DNA of 64,000 nucleotides. It comes from Planctomycetota bacterium (GTDB taxonomy: Bacteria > Planctomycetota > Phycisphaerae > SM23-33). The position numbers and the translations under genes were made by a program. How positions within the stretch are numbered: position 1 is the stretch's first letter; every line of letters begins with the position of its first letter. Where the stretch lies: the NCBI GenBank assembly GCA_022705325.1, contig JAKJER010000017.1, positions 1-64,000 of the forward strand, given 5' to 3'. Under the pieces are notes generated by a model. The model saw nothing but the letters and a program-made list of their open reading frames with translations, made no database searches and had not been told where the DNA came from. This document shows positions 45,913-53,713 of this stretch, one piece after another.

Positions 45913-46635
45913 CTAGTCGTCGAAGGTGACTTCCTTGGTCTCCCAGATGTGGCGCGTGGAGACGTGGCAGTCGGCGAAGACGACGTTGGACAGCCCCTCG
46001 TCCACCGTGCCCTCGCCGTGCAGGTAGGCCAGGCTGTCGGCGCTGGGGAAGGAGCGGCTGAGCAGCACGCCGTCGTTGAGCCCGGCCACCGAGAACCCCG
46101 GCGTGGCCCAGGGCATCTCCTCCGACAGCAGGAACACCGTCTGCGGGCTGTGGATGTCGGAGTACTTGATGTAGTTGGGCTTTCGCGTCGCCCCCCATAG
46201 GTGGTTGATGTTGCCGTTCATGGCGTAGGTGTAGCTCAGCCCGTAGTTGGGGTTGCCCTTGTACGGATAGTTCAGCGAGGCGAAGACGGGGCAGATGTAC
46301 ACCGACTCGGATTGCAGGTACTTCCACAGCAGCCCGTTGACCAGCGCGGTCCGGGTGTCCTTGTGGTAGGGCCAGGCGTCCCACGGCGGATACTGGCAGC
46401 GGCGCACCCACTCCATGCACGAGACGATCTCGTTCTTGTGTTGCGTGCCGTACACGTTCATGGCGTGGGCGAACTGTCGCGTGTTCGAGCCGCAGATCGT
46501 GGTGTACGTCATCTTCTTGACGCGGTGGAGCGACGGGGTCAGGATCGCCAGAAGTAGAACGATGATCGACACCACCACCAGCAGTTCCACCAGGGTGAAG
46601 CCGTGCCCGCCGCGTCTCTCGCGCATAGATGCCAT
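45913..46635 (-). CDS. prepilin-like protein with type IV pilin/T2SS N-terminal motif
   Basis: A 240-residue protein. GFTLVELLVVVSIIVLLLAI is the class III signal and stalk with a classical G-F processing site. The C-terminal domain includes NPNYGLSYTYAMNGN and VVFADCHVS, a pattern of planctomycete pseudopilins. The start at 46635 is preferred over 46626 because AAGG lies upstream. It is a single gene, transcribed away from dinB. Confidence 0.85.
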   Translation of the reverse strand: MASMRERRGGHGFTLVELLVVVSIIVLLLAILTPSLHRVKKMTYTTICGSNTRQFAHAMNVYGTQHKNEIVSCMEWVRRCQYPPWDAWPYHKDTRTALVNGLLWKYLQSESVYICPVFASLNYPYKGNPNYGLSYTYAMNGNINHLWGATRKPNYIKYSDIHSPQTVFLLSEEMPWATPGFSVAGLNDGVLLSRSFPSADSLAYLHGEGTVDEGLSNVVFADCHVSTRHIWETKEVTFDD

Positions 46636-46768
46636 TTCAAATGCCTTGTGACAGCCGCTCGATGGGTGCTCGTACAGTAAATACTGTAGTCACGCCCGGC
46701 GTTCCCGGCAAGGGGTGTCTCAAGGAATTTCCCGCCCCCGCCCCGGCCGGCGCGGTACACTCGGGCCC

Positions 46769-47941
46769 ATGCCCCGGTGCATCCTCCACGTGGACATGGA
46801 CGAGTTCTTCGCCGCCATCGAGAAACTCGACCACCCCGAGCTGCGCGGGCGCTGCCTGCTGATCGGCGGCGACCCGAGGGGCCGGGGCGTCGTCAGCACC
46901 GCCAGCTACGAGGCCCGCGTCTTCGGCTGCCGGTCCGCCATGCCCATGGCGACCGCCCTTCGACTCTGTCCGCAGGCGGTGGTCCTGCCGCCTCGCGGGC
47001 AACGCTATCACGAACTCAGCGAGCAGATATTCGAGGTCCTGACCGAGTTCACGCCCCTGGTCGAGCCGCTGAGCATTGACGAGGCGTTCCTCGACGTCAC
47101 CGGCTGCCAGAGGCTCTTCGGCCCGCCCGAACGAATCGCCCGCCTGCTCAAGGACCGCATCCGCAGCCGGACCGGACTGACCGCCAGCGTGGGCGTGGCG
47201 CCCAACAAGTTCCTGGCCAAGCTGGCCAGCGACCTGCGCAAGCCCGACGGCCTGGTCGTCATCGAGCCCGAGGAGGTGCAGGCCGTCCTGGACCCCCTGC
47301 CGGTCGGCCGGATCTGGGGCATCGGCGCCGCCGCGGCCGGGGAACTGGACAAGATGGGCGTGCGGACGATCGCCCAGTTGCGGAGCCTCAGCCCGCGGCG
47401 TCTCGTCGAGCGGTTCGGATCGGCCGGCGAGCACTTCCACCGCCTGGCCCAGGGCCTGGACGATCGGGAGGTCACCCCCGACAGCCAGGCCAAGTCCATC
47501 GGCCAGGAGCAGACCTTCGCCCAGGACGTGGACGATCTCGACGAGCTGCGCCGCGTCCTGCTGGGGCAGGTCGAGCAGGTCGGACGGCGCCTTCGCGCCG
47601 GCGGCCTGTCCGGGCGCACCGTCCAGCTCAAGATCCGCTACGGCGACTTCACCACCCTGACCCGCTCGACCACCCGCGACCAGCCCACCGACCTGAGCGA
47701 CGAGTTGTGGTCCTCCGCGGCCGGCCTGTTGGAGCAGTGGTCCAGCCGGAGCTTTCGCCCGCTGCGGCTGCTGGGGGTCTCCGTGTCGCAACTGGTCCCG
47801 CGCTCGGGCCGACAGCTCCCCCTGTTCGCCCCGCCCGCTCAGGAGAAGGGCCGCCGGCTGGACCAGACGCTGGACCGCCTGGTCGAGCGTTTCGGCGAGG
47901 ACGCCATCTCCCGGGCCGCCTGCCGCCGAAAAGAACCCTGA
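46769..47941 (+). CDS. dinB: DNA polymerase IV (Y family)
   Basis: A 390-residue translesion polymerase from the ATG at 46769. CILHVDMDEFFAAIEKLDHP and LSIDEAFLDVTG provide the catalytic acidic residues. YEARVFGCRSAMP is the dNTP-binding block and VAPNKFLAKLASDLRKPDG the palm/thumb motif. The little-finger domain follows, ending with LPLFAPPAQEKGRRLDQTLD. A terminal beta-clamp motif may be QLPLF. It would copy damaged DNA. No LexA-like box was identified upstream. Confidence 0.95.
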   Translation: MPRCILHVDMDEFFAAIEKLDHPELRGRCLLIGGDPRGRGVVSTASYEARVFGCRSAMPMATALRLCPQAVVLPPRGQRYHELSEQIFEVLTEFTPLVEPLSIDEAFLDVTGCQRLFGPPERIARLLKDRIRSRTGLTASVGVAPNKFLAKLASDLRKPDGLVVIEPEEVQAVLDPLPVGRIWGIGAAAAGELDKMGVRTIAQLRSLSPRRLVERFGSAGEHFHRLAQGLDDREVTPDSQAKSIGQEQTFAQDVDDLDELRRVLLGQVEQVGRRLRAGGLSGRTVQLKIRYGDFTTLTRSTTRDQPTDLSDELWSSAAGLLEQWSSRSFRPLRLLGVSVSQLVPRSGRQLPLFAPPAQEKGRRLDQTLDRLVERFGEDAISRAACRRKEP

Positions 47942-48049
47942 TCGCCAACCCGCCTTGCCAGCCGGCCCGCGAGGGCCGTATAATACGGTGGTTCGAGTTT
48001 TCTCTTGCGACCGCCCGCCTGCCCGGCCGGGCGGGGAAGGAACATCGGC

Positions 48050-48961
48050 ATGAAGCGACGCGGCGCGTTCACCCTGATCGAGTTGCTGGTGGTTATCAGC
48101 ATCATCGCCCTGCTGGTCAGCCTGTTGATGCCCAGCCTGGCCCGTGCCAAGGAACTGGCCCGCCGCAAGCAGTGCCAGGGCAATCTCGGGGCCATCGCCA
48201 AGGGCATGTCCCAGTACTCCACCGACTACGACCACTGCTTCCCCGTCGAGTCGCCGACCATCAGCGGGATCAACAGCATCGGCACCGACCGCACCACCAA
48301 CGGCAACCCCACCACGGTCATCGGGGTGGCCAACGGCAGCCCCTCCAAGAGCGGGACCTCCCGCGCCCTGTACCTGCTGGTCTACCACAAGTACGCCTCG
48401 ACCGGCGCGTTCGTCTGCCCGTCCATGAACGATCACAAGGCCGACAAGCTGCCCCCCGACACGACTACGAAGTACTACGACTTCCAGACCCCAAAGAACC
48501 TCTCCTACTCCTACCAGGTGCAGAAGCAGATCGACAGCTCCAAGCGCATGTACTCCATCTGGCTGGGGTCCAATCCGTCGCTGGTCTACCTGGCCGATCG
48601 AAACCCCATCGCCGGCCTCGACGGGTGGAGCCCCGCCGACGGCGCCGGCTCGGCCAGCGTCACCGACGACGCGGGCAACCTCAAGAAGAGCGGCAAGGAC
48701 GAGTACATCCGCAACTCCTTCAACCACCGCCAGGACGGGCAGAACATCGTCTCGGTCGACTCCTCGATCCGCTGGACCGAAACGCCCATCTGCGGCGTGA
48801 CCTACAACTTCCTCGACGGCACCAACAGCGTTACCAAGACCGACAACATCTGGACCCCCAACTTCAAGCGCGGCACCGACAGCCTGCCCTCCTTCAACGC
48901 CGCCTCCGCCGTCCCCGAAGACGAGTGGGGCGAGGGCATCGATTCCTTCCTCTGGCCGTAA
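48050..48961 (+). CDS. prepilin-like protein with type IV pilin/T2SS N-terminal motif
   Basis: A 303-residue protein from the ATG at 48050 (GGAAGG upstream). [20 protein letters not shown] is the class III signal and stalk. [20 protein letters not shown] is the usual following helix of DUF1559-like pseudopilins. The C-terminal region is polar and ends EGIDSFLWP. It is the third such gene in 13 kb; none is next to secretion-machinery genes. Confidence 0.87.
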   Translation: MKRRGAFTLIELLVVISIIALLVSLLMPSLARAKELARRKQCQGNLGAIAKGMSQYSTDYDHCFPVESPTISGINSIGTDRTTNGNPTTVIGVANGSPSKSGTSRALYLLVYHKYASTGAFVCPSMNDHKADKLPPDTTTKYYDFQTPKNLSYSYQVQKQIDSSKRMYSIWLGSNPSLVYLADRNPIAGLDGWSPADGAGSASVTDDAGNLKKSGKDEYIRNSFNHRQDGQNIVSVDSSIRWTETPICGVTYNFLDGTNSVTKTDNIWTPNFKRGTDSLPSFNAASAVPEDEWGEGIDSFLWP

Positions 48962-48971
48962 GTTGACGCGG

Positions 48972-49063
48972 ACCAGGCAATAGGGACCAGAGAATAGGGA
49001 CGATGGCACGACAAGTGCCTGTCTCCTAGCTCCTATTCCCTGATCCCTGGCCCCTTGGCCCTT
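48972..49063. repeat. imperfect inverted repeat built on AATAGGGACCAG
   Basis: The left part (about 48977-49000, GGCAATAGGGACCAGAGAAT and on) is roughly the reverse complement of the right part (about 49029-49056, CTCCTATTCCCTGATCCCTG). This forms an imperfect hairpin-forming element between the prepilin and spsF-spsE genes. It belongs to the same general class of short dispersed palindromes seen elsewhere in the window. Confidence 0.5.
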
Positions 49064-49212
49064 CCTCAGGTCGCCCTCCCATCCTGCCGATGATTCTCTC
49101 GGAGAGCGGGGAGGAGCCCTGCGCGGGCGCCCGCGCGCCCGGCTGGGCCGCCCCACCGTCTCCGCCTGCGCCCGCGGGGACCGCCCCCGCGAGCGAGATT
49201 GGAGAGGACGTC

Positions 49213-50985
49213 ATGAAAGTCAGAGCCGTCGTCCAGGCCCGCATGCTCAGCAGCCGCCTGCGGGGCAAGAGCCTGCTCAGCGTGGCCGGACAGCCCCTGC
49301 TGGGGCGGGTGCTCCACCGCATCCAGGCCATGTCCTTCGTCCACGAGACCGTCGTCGCCACCACGCTGGACGCCGCCGACGAGCCTATCGTCGCGCTGGT
49401 CACCAGCCGGGGAATCCGCTGCGTCCGCGGCGAGCGAAGCGACCTGCTCGCCCGCTTCCTCCAGGCCGCCTGCGACCTCGACGACAACGACGTCCTGGTC
49501 CGCTTCACCGCGGACAACCCGCTCTACGACCCCACCCGATCGGCCGCCGCCTGGCGGGCACACAGCTCGGGCGAGTGGGACTACACCCACGTCGACGGAC
49601 TGTCGCACATGGTCCCGGAGTTCATCCGCGTCGGCGCCCTGCGGAAGATCGACGCCCTCACCGCCGACCCCTTCGACCGAGAGCACGTCACCCCCTGCCT
49701 TCGCAAGCAGGCCCAGCTCTTCCGCGTCCAGGTCCTGCCCGCCGATTTCGCCTCCCTGCGGGCCGACCTCGACAAGCACCTCACCATCGACTCCCAGGCG
49801 GACCTCGAACGGTTCGAGCGGATGTTCTACGAGGTCGAGCGGCCGGGCCAGTTCCTCACCCTCGACGACTGCTACCTCTGGCTGGACCGCCAGAAGACCG
49901 GACTGCTTGGGCCCGTCGAGACCGGCCCCAGGCAGCTTCGCATGACGTTGGCCGGGCACGAGGTCGGCGACGGCTGCCCCTGCTTCATCATCGCGGAGAT
50001 CGGGCAGAACCACAACGGTCAGATCGGCATGGCCAAGCGCCTGATCGAGATGGCCCGGCGCTGCGGCGTGGACGCGGTCAAGTTCCAGAAGCGCGACATC
50101 CGCTGGGAACTCACCGAGGACGCCTACAATCGCCCCTACGACCACCCCAACTCCTTCGCGCCCACGTATGGGCAGCACCGCGAGTTTCTCGAACTGAGCG
50201 AGGCCCAGCACAAGGAGCTTCGCGAATACGCCCTGGCCTGCGGGCTGGTCTGCTTCTGCACCGCCTGCGACGAGCCCTCCGTCGAACTCATGCAGCGCGT
50301 GGGCAACCCCATCTACAAGGTGGCCAGCCGCGACATCACCAACATTCCCCTGCTGCGGGCCATCGCCCAGACGGGCAAGCCCGTCATCCTCTCCACCGGC
50401 ATGGCCGGGCTGGACGAGATCCGCGAGGCCCTGGACGCCCTGGCCGAGGCGTCCGCAGACAAGCCGCAGGTCATGCTCATGCAGTGCGTCTCGCAGTACC
50501 CCGCCGAGGAGGAGAGGCTCAACCTGCGGGCGATGGAGACCATGCGCAAGGAGTTCGGCCTGCTGGTGGGCCTGTCGGACCACACGCCGGGCGTGATCGG
50601 CGCGGTGGCCGGCGCGGTGCTCGGCGCCCCGGTGATCGAGAAGCACATCACCCTCTCGCGGGCCATGCAGGGCACCGACCACGCGGCCGCCCTCGAAGAG
50701 GAAGACCTCCGCAAGCTCGTCCAGCACGTTCGCGCCTGCGGCAGGGCCATGGGCGACGGGCGGAAGGTCTTCGACCCCGCCGTCGAATCGGCCCGCCAGA
50801 AACTCTCGCGCAGCTTGACCAGCCGGCTGGTCATCCCGGCGGGCACAACGCTGACCGAGGCCATGCTCGTGCTCAAGAGCCCCGGCACGGGTCTGAGCTG
50901 GCGCGAGAGGAGCAAGATCGTCGGCAAGCGGGCTACCCGGGACATCGCCGCCGATCGCACCCTCAACGAGACGGACTTCGCGTAG
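49213..50985 (+). CDS. fusion of SpsF-like cytidylyltransferase and SpsE/NeuB-like nonulosonate synthase
   Basis: A 590-residue protein from the ATG at 49213 after GGAGAGG. Residues 1-235 are a CTP-transferase domain (VRAVVQARMLSSRLRGKSLL, FTADNPLYDP, FDREHVTPCLRK). Residues about 245-510 are a NeuB-type TIM barrel: CFIIAEIGQNHNGQIGMAKR, VDAVKFQKRDI, VILSTGMAGLDEI, SDHTPGVIGAVAG, IEKHITL. The end is a SAF domain (VIPAGTTLTEAMLVLKSPGT). NeuB enzymes condense PEP with a hexose-type aldose to a nine-carbon acid, and cytidylyltransferases activate it. In Bacillus SpsE and SpsF are separate. This opens the surface-glycan cluster. Confidence 0.9.
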   Translation: MKVRAVVQARMLSSRLRGKSLLSVAGQPLLGRVLHRIQAMSFVHETVVATTLDAADEPIVALVTSRGIRCVRGERSDLLARFLQAACDLDDNDVLVRFTADNPLYDPTRSAAAWRAHSSGEWDYTHVDGLSHMVPEFIRVGALRKIDALTADPFDREHVTPCLRKQAQLFRVQVLPADFASLRADLDKHLTIDSQADLERFERMFYEVERPGQFLTLDDCYLWLDRQKTGLLGPVETGPRQLRMTLAGHEVGDGCPCFIIAEIGQNHNGQIGMAKRLIEMARRCGVDAVKFQKRDIRWELTEDAYNRPYDHPNSFAPTYGQHREFLELSEAQHKELREYALACGLVCFCTACDEPSVELMQRVGNPIYKVASRDITNIPLLRAIAQTGKPVILSTGMAGLDEIREALDALAEASADKPQVMLMQCVSQYPAEEERLNLRAMETMRKEFGLLVGLSDHTPGVIGAVAGAVLGAPVIEKHITLSRAMQGTDHAAALEEEDLRKLVQHVRACGRAMGDGRKVFDPAVESARQKLSRSLTSRLVIPAGTTLTEAMLVLKSPGTGLSWRERSKIVGKRATRDIAADRTLNETDFA

Positions 50986-50992
50986 ACAGCCG

Positions 50993-51146
50993 GGACGCAG
51001 AGGCACAGCCCGAAGGGCCCCTTCGGGGAGGCGCAGAGAAGACATAGAGAGAAGAGAAGAAAGAGATGCCGGCAAGGAACAAGACCACCTCTGGCTGCGA
51101 AGCTCAATCTCCCTCTTCCTCTCTGCGCCTCTGTGCCTCTGCGTCC
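50993..51146. repeat. inverted repeat element (GGACGCAGAGGCACAG) spanning the HAD gene start
   Basis: GGACGCAGAGGCACAG at 50993-51008 returns as the exact reverse complement CTGTGCCTCTGCGTCC at 51131-51146. The inner arms also match imperfectly (GAGGCGCAGAGAAG near 51018; CTCTGCGCCTCTG near 51121). A short internal hairpin GGGCCCCTTCGGGG lies near 51015. The element runs from just after the spsF-spsE stop into the coding region of the HAD gene, giving it its start codon and first ~27 codons. Confidence 0.75.
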
Positions 51147-51821
51147 TCCGCAATCGCGGGCGTCATCTTCGACATGGGCGACATCTTCTTCGACGCCACG
51201 CCGTGGCGCCGCTGGCTGACCGCCCGACTCAACGCCGGCGGCGTGGACGTGACGTACGAGCAACTGGTCCAGAAGTGGGAGGCCCTGCTGGTGGACGTGT
51301 ACCGCGGGCTCGCCTCCTACTGGCCGCGCCTGGGCGAGCTGCTGGGCTCGCTGGGACTGGAGGGCCAGGCCCGCGACGAGCTGATCGAGGCCGCTCGCGA
51401 GCAGGGACGGCGCCTGAGGGCCCAGCGGAGACTGTTCGACGGCGTCGAGGCCACGCTGGGGCGACTCAGGCAGGCCGGGCTCAAGCTGGCCGTCCTCAGC
51501 GACACCGAGTCGAGCGAGCCCAAGGTGCGGGCCATGCTGGCCGAGCTGGGCATCGAGGGCTTTTTCGACGCCGTGATCACCAGCCTGGACATCGGCGCCG
51601 CCAAGCCCGAGCCGGCATCCTATCAGGCCGCCGCCGACGCCCTGGGCCTGGACCTCCCTCGATGTGCGTTCGTCGGGCACGACGTGGACGAACTGGAAGG
51701 CGCCCAGGCCGCCGGCCTGCTGACCGTCGCCTTCAACTACGCGCCAGGCGCCCCTGCCGACCGGTACGTCGAACGATTCGAGCAATTGCTCGAAGCGGTA
51801 GCTGGTGGTTCGTCTTTGTGA
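51066..51821 (+). CDS. HAD-superfamily hydrolase with repeat-encoded N-terminus
   Basis: A 251-residue protein. The HAD core begins at about residue 32: AGVIFDMGDIFFDATPW (motif I, nucleophile Asp), then LAVLSDTESSEPKVRAML (motif II), AAKPEPASYQAAADALGL (motif III lysine) and CAFVGHDVDELEGAQAAG (motif IV). Residues 1-30 include SLRLCASASS, encoded by the inverted repeat at 50993-51146. No in-frame ATG, GTG or TTG lies between that repeat and motif I, so translation must start in the repeat. In this cluster it is probably a sugar-phosphate phosphatase, by context. Confidence 0.83.
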   Translation: MPARNKTTSGCEAQSPSSSLRLCASASSAIAGVIFDMGDIFFDATPWRRWLTARLNAGGVDVTYEQLVQKWEALLVDVYRGLASYWPRLGELLGSLGLEGQARDELIEAAREQGRRLRAQRRLFDGVEATLGRLRQAGLKLAVLSDTESSEPKVRAMLAELGIEGFFDAVITSLDIGAAKPEPASYQAAADALGLDLPRCAFVGHDVDELEGAQAAGLLTVAFNYAPGAPADRYVERFEQLLEAVAGGSSL

Positions 51822-51864
51822 TCTCTGTTTCTGTTTCTTGTGCTCTTGGTGATTCGGGCCTGAC

Positions 51865-52935
51865 ATGAGCTGGACGTTGATCTGCGGCTATGGGTCGATC
51901 GGACGGAGGCATTACCAGAACCTCCGGCGGTTGGGCTGCGCGGATGTCCGCCTGCTGCGCAGCGGCCCGCCCCGCGACGGTCGCTTCGACACGCCCGACG
52001 GCGCCGTCACCTACGCCGACCTGGACGCCGCCCTGGCCGACCGCCCCGCCGTCGTCATCGTCGCCAACCCGACGTCCCTGCACGCCCAGACCGCCCGCGC
52101 CGCCCTGGCTGGCGGCGCGTCGGTGCTGCTGGAGAAACCCGTCGCCGCCGACCTCGACTCCGCCCGCTCGCTCCAGGCCGCCGCCATCGCCGCCCCCGGC
52201 GCGTGCAGCGTGGCCTACTGCTTCCGCTACCATCCGCTCTATCGCGCCCTCAAGGACGCGGTGGCAGCCGGGCGGCTGGGTCGCGTGTTCCACGCCCGCT
52301 CCTGGCAGGCCGGCTACCTGCCCGCCTGGCACCCGTGGGAGGACTACCGCACCTCCTACGCCGCCCGAGCGGACCTCGGCGGCGGGGTCGTGCGAACCCT
52401 CGACCACGACCTGGACATGCTCCGCTGGATCCTCGGCCCGCCCCGACGCGTGCAGGCCCTGGCCTCCAACCGAGGCCTGGGCCTGGGCGTCGAGGACACC
52501 GCCGACATCCTGCTGGACTTCGAGGCCGCCCAGGCCCACGTTCACGTCAGCTTCGCCCGGCGCGACTACAGCCGCGGGATGTCGCTGGTGGGCGACCAGG
52601 GCAGCGCGGACCTCGACTGGAACGCCGCCTCGCTCACCATCCGCTGCGCCGGCCAGGCCGACGAGATCACCCGCCTGCCGACGGATTTCGACCTCAACAC
52701 GATCTACGCGGACATGGTGCGGGACGCGATGGCGGGCTTCGCGGAGAGCCCGCCACGGGCGGCGATCGCACTGGAGGACGGAATCGCTGCTTTGAAAATA
52801 GCGCTGGCAGCACTGGGCTGCGGCACGACTCTCAACACCCCGACGTCCGACCGAAAGCCCACGGAAGGCCTTCCGTGGGCTTTGGCGTCCGAGCCAAAAG
52901 AACCGGATACCGGATATCAACATGAACCGAATTAG
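51865..52935 (+). CDS. Gfo/Idh/MocA-family sugar dehydrogenase in glycan cluster
   Basis: A 356-residue cytosolic protein. LICGYGSIGRRHYQNLRRLG is the NAD-binding fold and VLLEKPVAADLDSARSL the conserved EKP lysine. LGGGVVRTLDHDLDMLRWIL contains the family DxxxH-like site. The final ~30 residues (from TPTSDRKPTEG on) are encoded by a perfect 30-base palindrome and its flank, and look unrelated to the family. The gene overlaps the start of the SDR gene by 14 bases. It probably oxidises or epimerises a nucleotide-sugar or nonulosonate precursor, by context. Confidence 0.87.
   Translation: MSWTLICGYGSIGRRHYQNLRRLGCADVRLLRSGPPRDGRFDTPDGAVTYADLDAALADRPAVVIVANPTSLHAQTARAALAGGASVLLEKPVAADLDSARSLQAAAIAAPGACSVAYCFRYHPLYRALKDAVAAGRLGRVFHARSWQAGYLPAWHPWEDYRTSYAARADLGGGVVRTLDHDLDMLRWILGPPRRVQALASNRGLGLGVEDTADILLDFEAAQAHVHVSFARRDYSRGMSLVGDQGSADLDWNAASLTIRCAGQADEITRLPTDFDLNTIYADMVRDAMAGFAESPPRAAIALEDGIAALKIALAALGCGTTLNTPTSDRKPTEGLPWALASEPKEPDTGYQHEPN
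52854..52883. repeat. perfect 30-base palindrome within the end of the dehydrogenase gene
   Basis: AAAGCCCACGGAAGG is followed directly by its exact reverse complement CCTTCCGTGGGCTTT. The outer AAAGCCCAC...GTGGGCTTT is also the frame of the terminators at 16069 and 20098. It could act as an attenuator or partial terminator inside the operon. It is translated as part of the C-terminus (RKPTEGLPWAL). Confidence 0.85.
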
Positions 52936-53713
52936 CGAACTCCACAGACTGGACAACAAGGTCGCCGTCGTCAGCGGCGGGGCCGGGCTCATCGGCGCCA
53001 AGCTCTGCGAGATCCTCGCCCAGGCCGGCGCGGACATCGTCATGGTGGACAACAACCCCGACCTCGCCCGCAGCGAGGCCCAGCGCGTCGCCCAGCTTAC
53101 CGGGCGCCGCGTCCTCGACCGTTGCGTCGACATCACCCAGGAGGCGGCCGTCCGGGAACTCGCCGGCTCTGTCCACGCCGAGATGGGCCGCTGCGACATC
53201 CTCGTCAACTCCGCCCACTACAAGGGCGGGGCGTTCTTCGCCCCGCTGGGCGAGTACCCGCTGGAGGCGTGGAACCAGGTGCTGGCCGTCAATCTCACCG
53301 GCGCGTTCCTCATGTGCCGCGAGTTCGGCAAGCGGATGTTCGCAGGCGACGGCGGGGTCATCGTCAACGTCAGCTCGACCTACGGGCTGGTCAGCGCCGA
53401 CCCGCGGATCTACGGCGAAAGCGGGATCAACTCCCCCATCGCCTACGCGGCCACCAAGAGCGGGCTGCTGAACATGACCCGCTATATCGCCGTTCACTGG
53501 CGGCCGAAGGTCCGGGCCAACGTGCTGGCCCCGGGCGGGGTGGAGAACAAGCAGGACCCGCAGTTCATCGAGAACTACTGCTACCGCACGCCGCTGGGGC
53601 GGATGGCCCGGCGCGACGACTACCAGGGCGCCATCCTGTTCATGTGCAGCGACGCGTCGGCCTACATGACCGGCGCGGTCGTCACCGTCGACGGAGGCTG
53701 GACCGCATGGTGA
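52922..53713 (+). CDS. short-chain dehydrogenase/reductase
   Basis: A 263-residue NAD(P)-dependent SDR. The cofactor motif is VAVVSGGAGLIGAKLCEILA, followed by DRCVDIT and ILVNSAHYKGG (NNAG-like). The catalytic Ser is in VNVSSTYGLV and the Tyr-Lys pair in YAATKSG. The end YMTGAVVTVDGGWTAW is canonical. It overlaps both neighbours. It probably makes a keto or deoxy sugar, or interconverts a nonulosonate precursor, in the surface-glycan pathway. Confidence 0.92.
   Translation: MNRISELHRLDNKVAVVSGGAGLIGAKLCEILAQAGADIVMVDNNPDLARSEAQRVAQLTGRRVLDRCVDITQEAAVRELAGSVHAEMGRCDILVNSAHYKGGAFFAPLGEYPLEAWNQVLAVNLTGAFLMCREFGKRMFAGDGGVIVNVSSTYGLVSADPRIYGESGINSPIAYAATKSGLLNMTRYIAVHWRPKVRANVLAPGGVENKQDPQFIENYCYRTPLGRMARRDDYQGAILFMCSDASAYMTGAVVTVDGGWTAW

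Noticed and set aside
47941..48049. tRNA-like GGTTCGAG near 47991
   Set aside because: No acceptor stem, D-arm or anticodon arm can be drawn around it.
46637..49156. 839-codon minus-strand open frame covering dinB and a prepilin gene
   Set aside because: It runs antisense through two well-supported genes and contains no family motifs.
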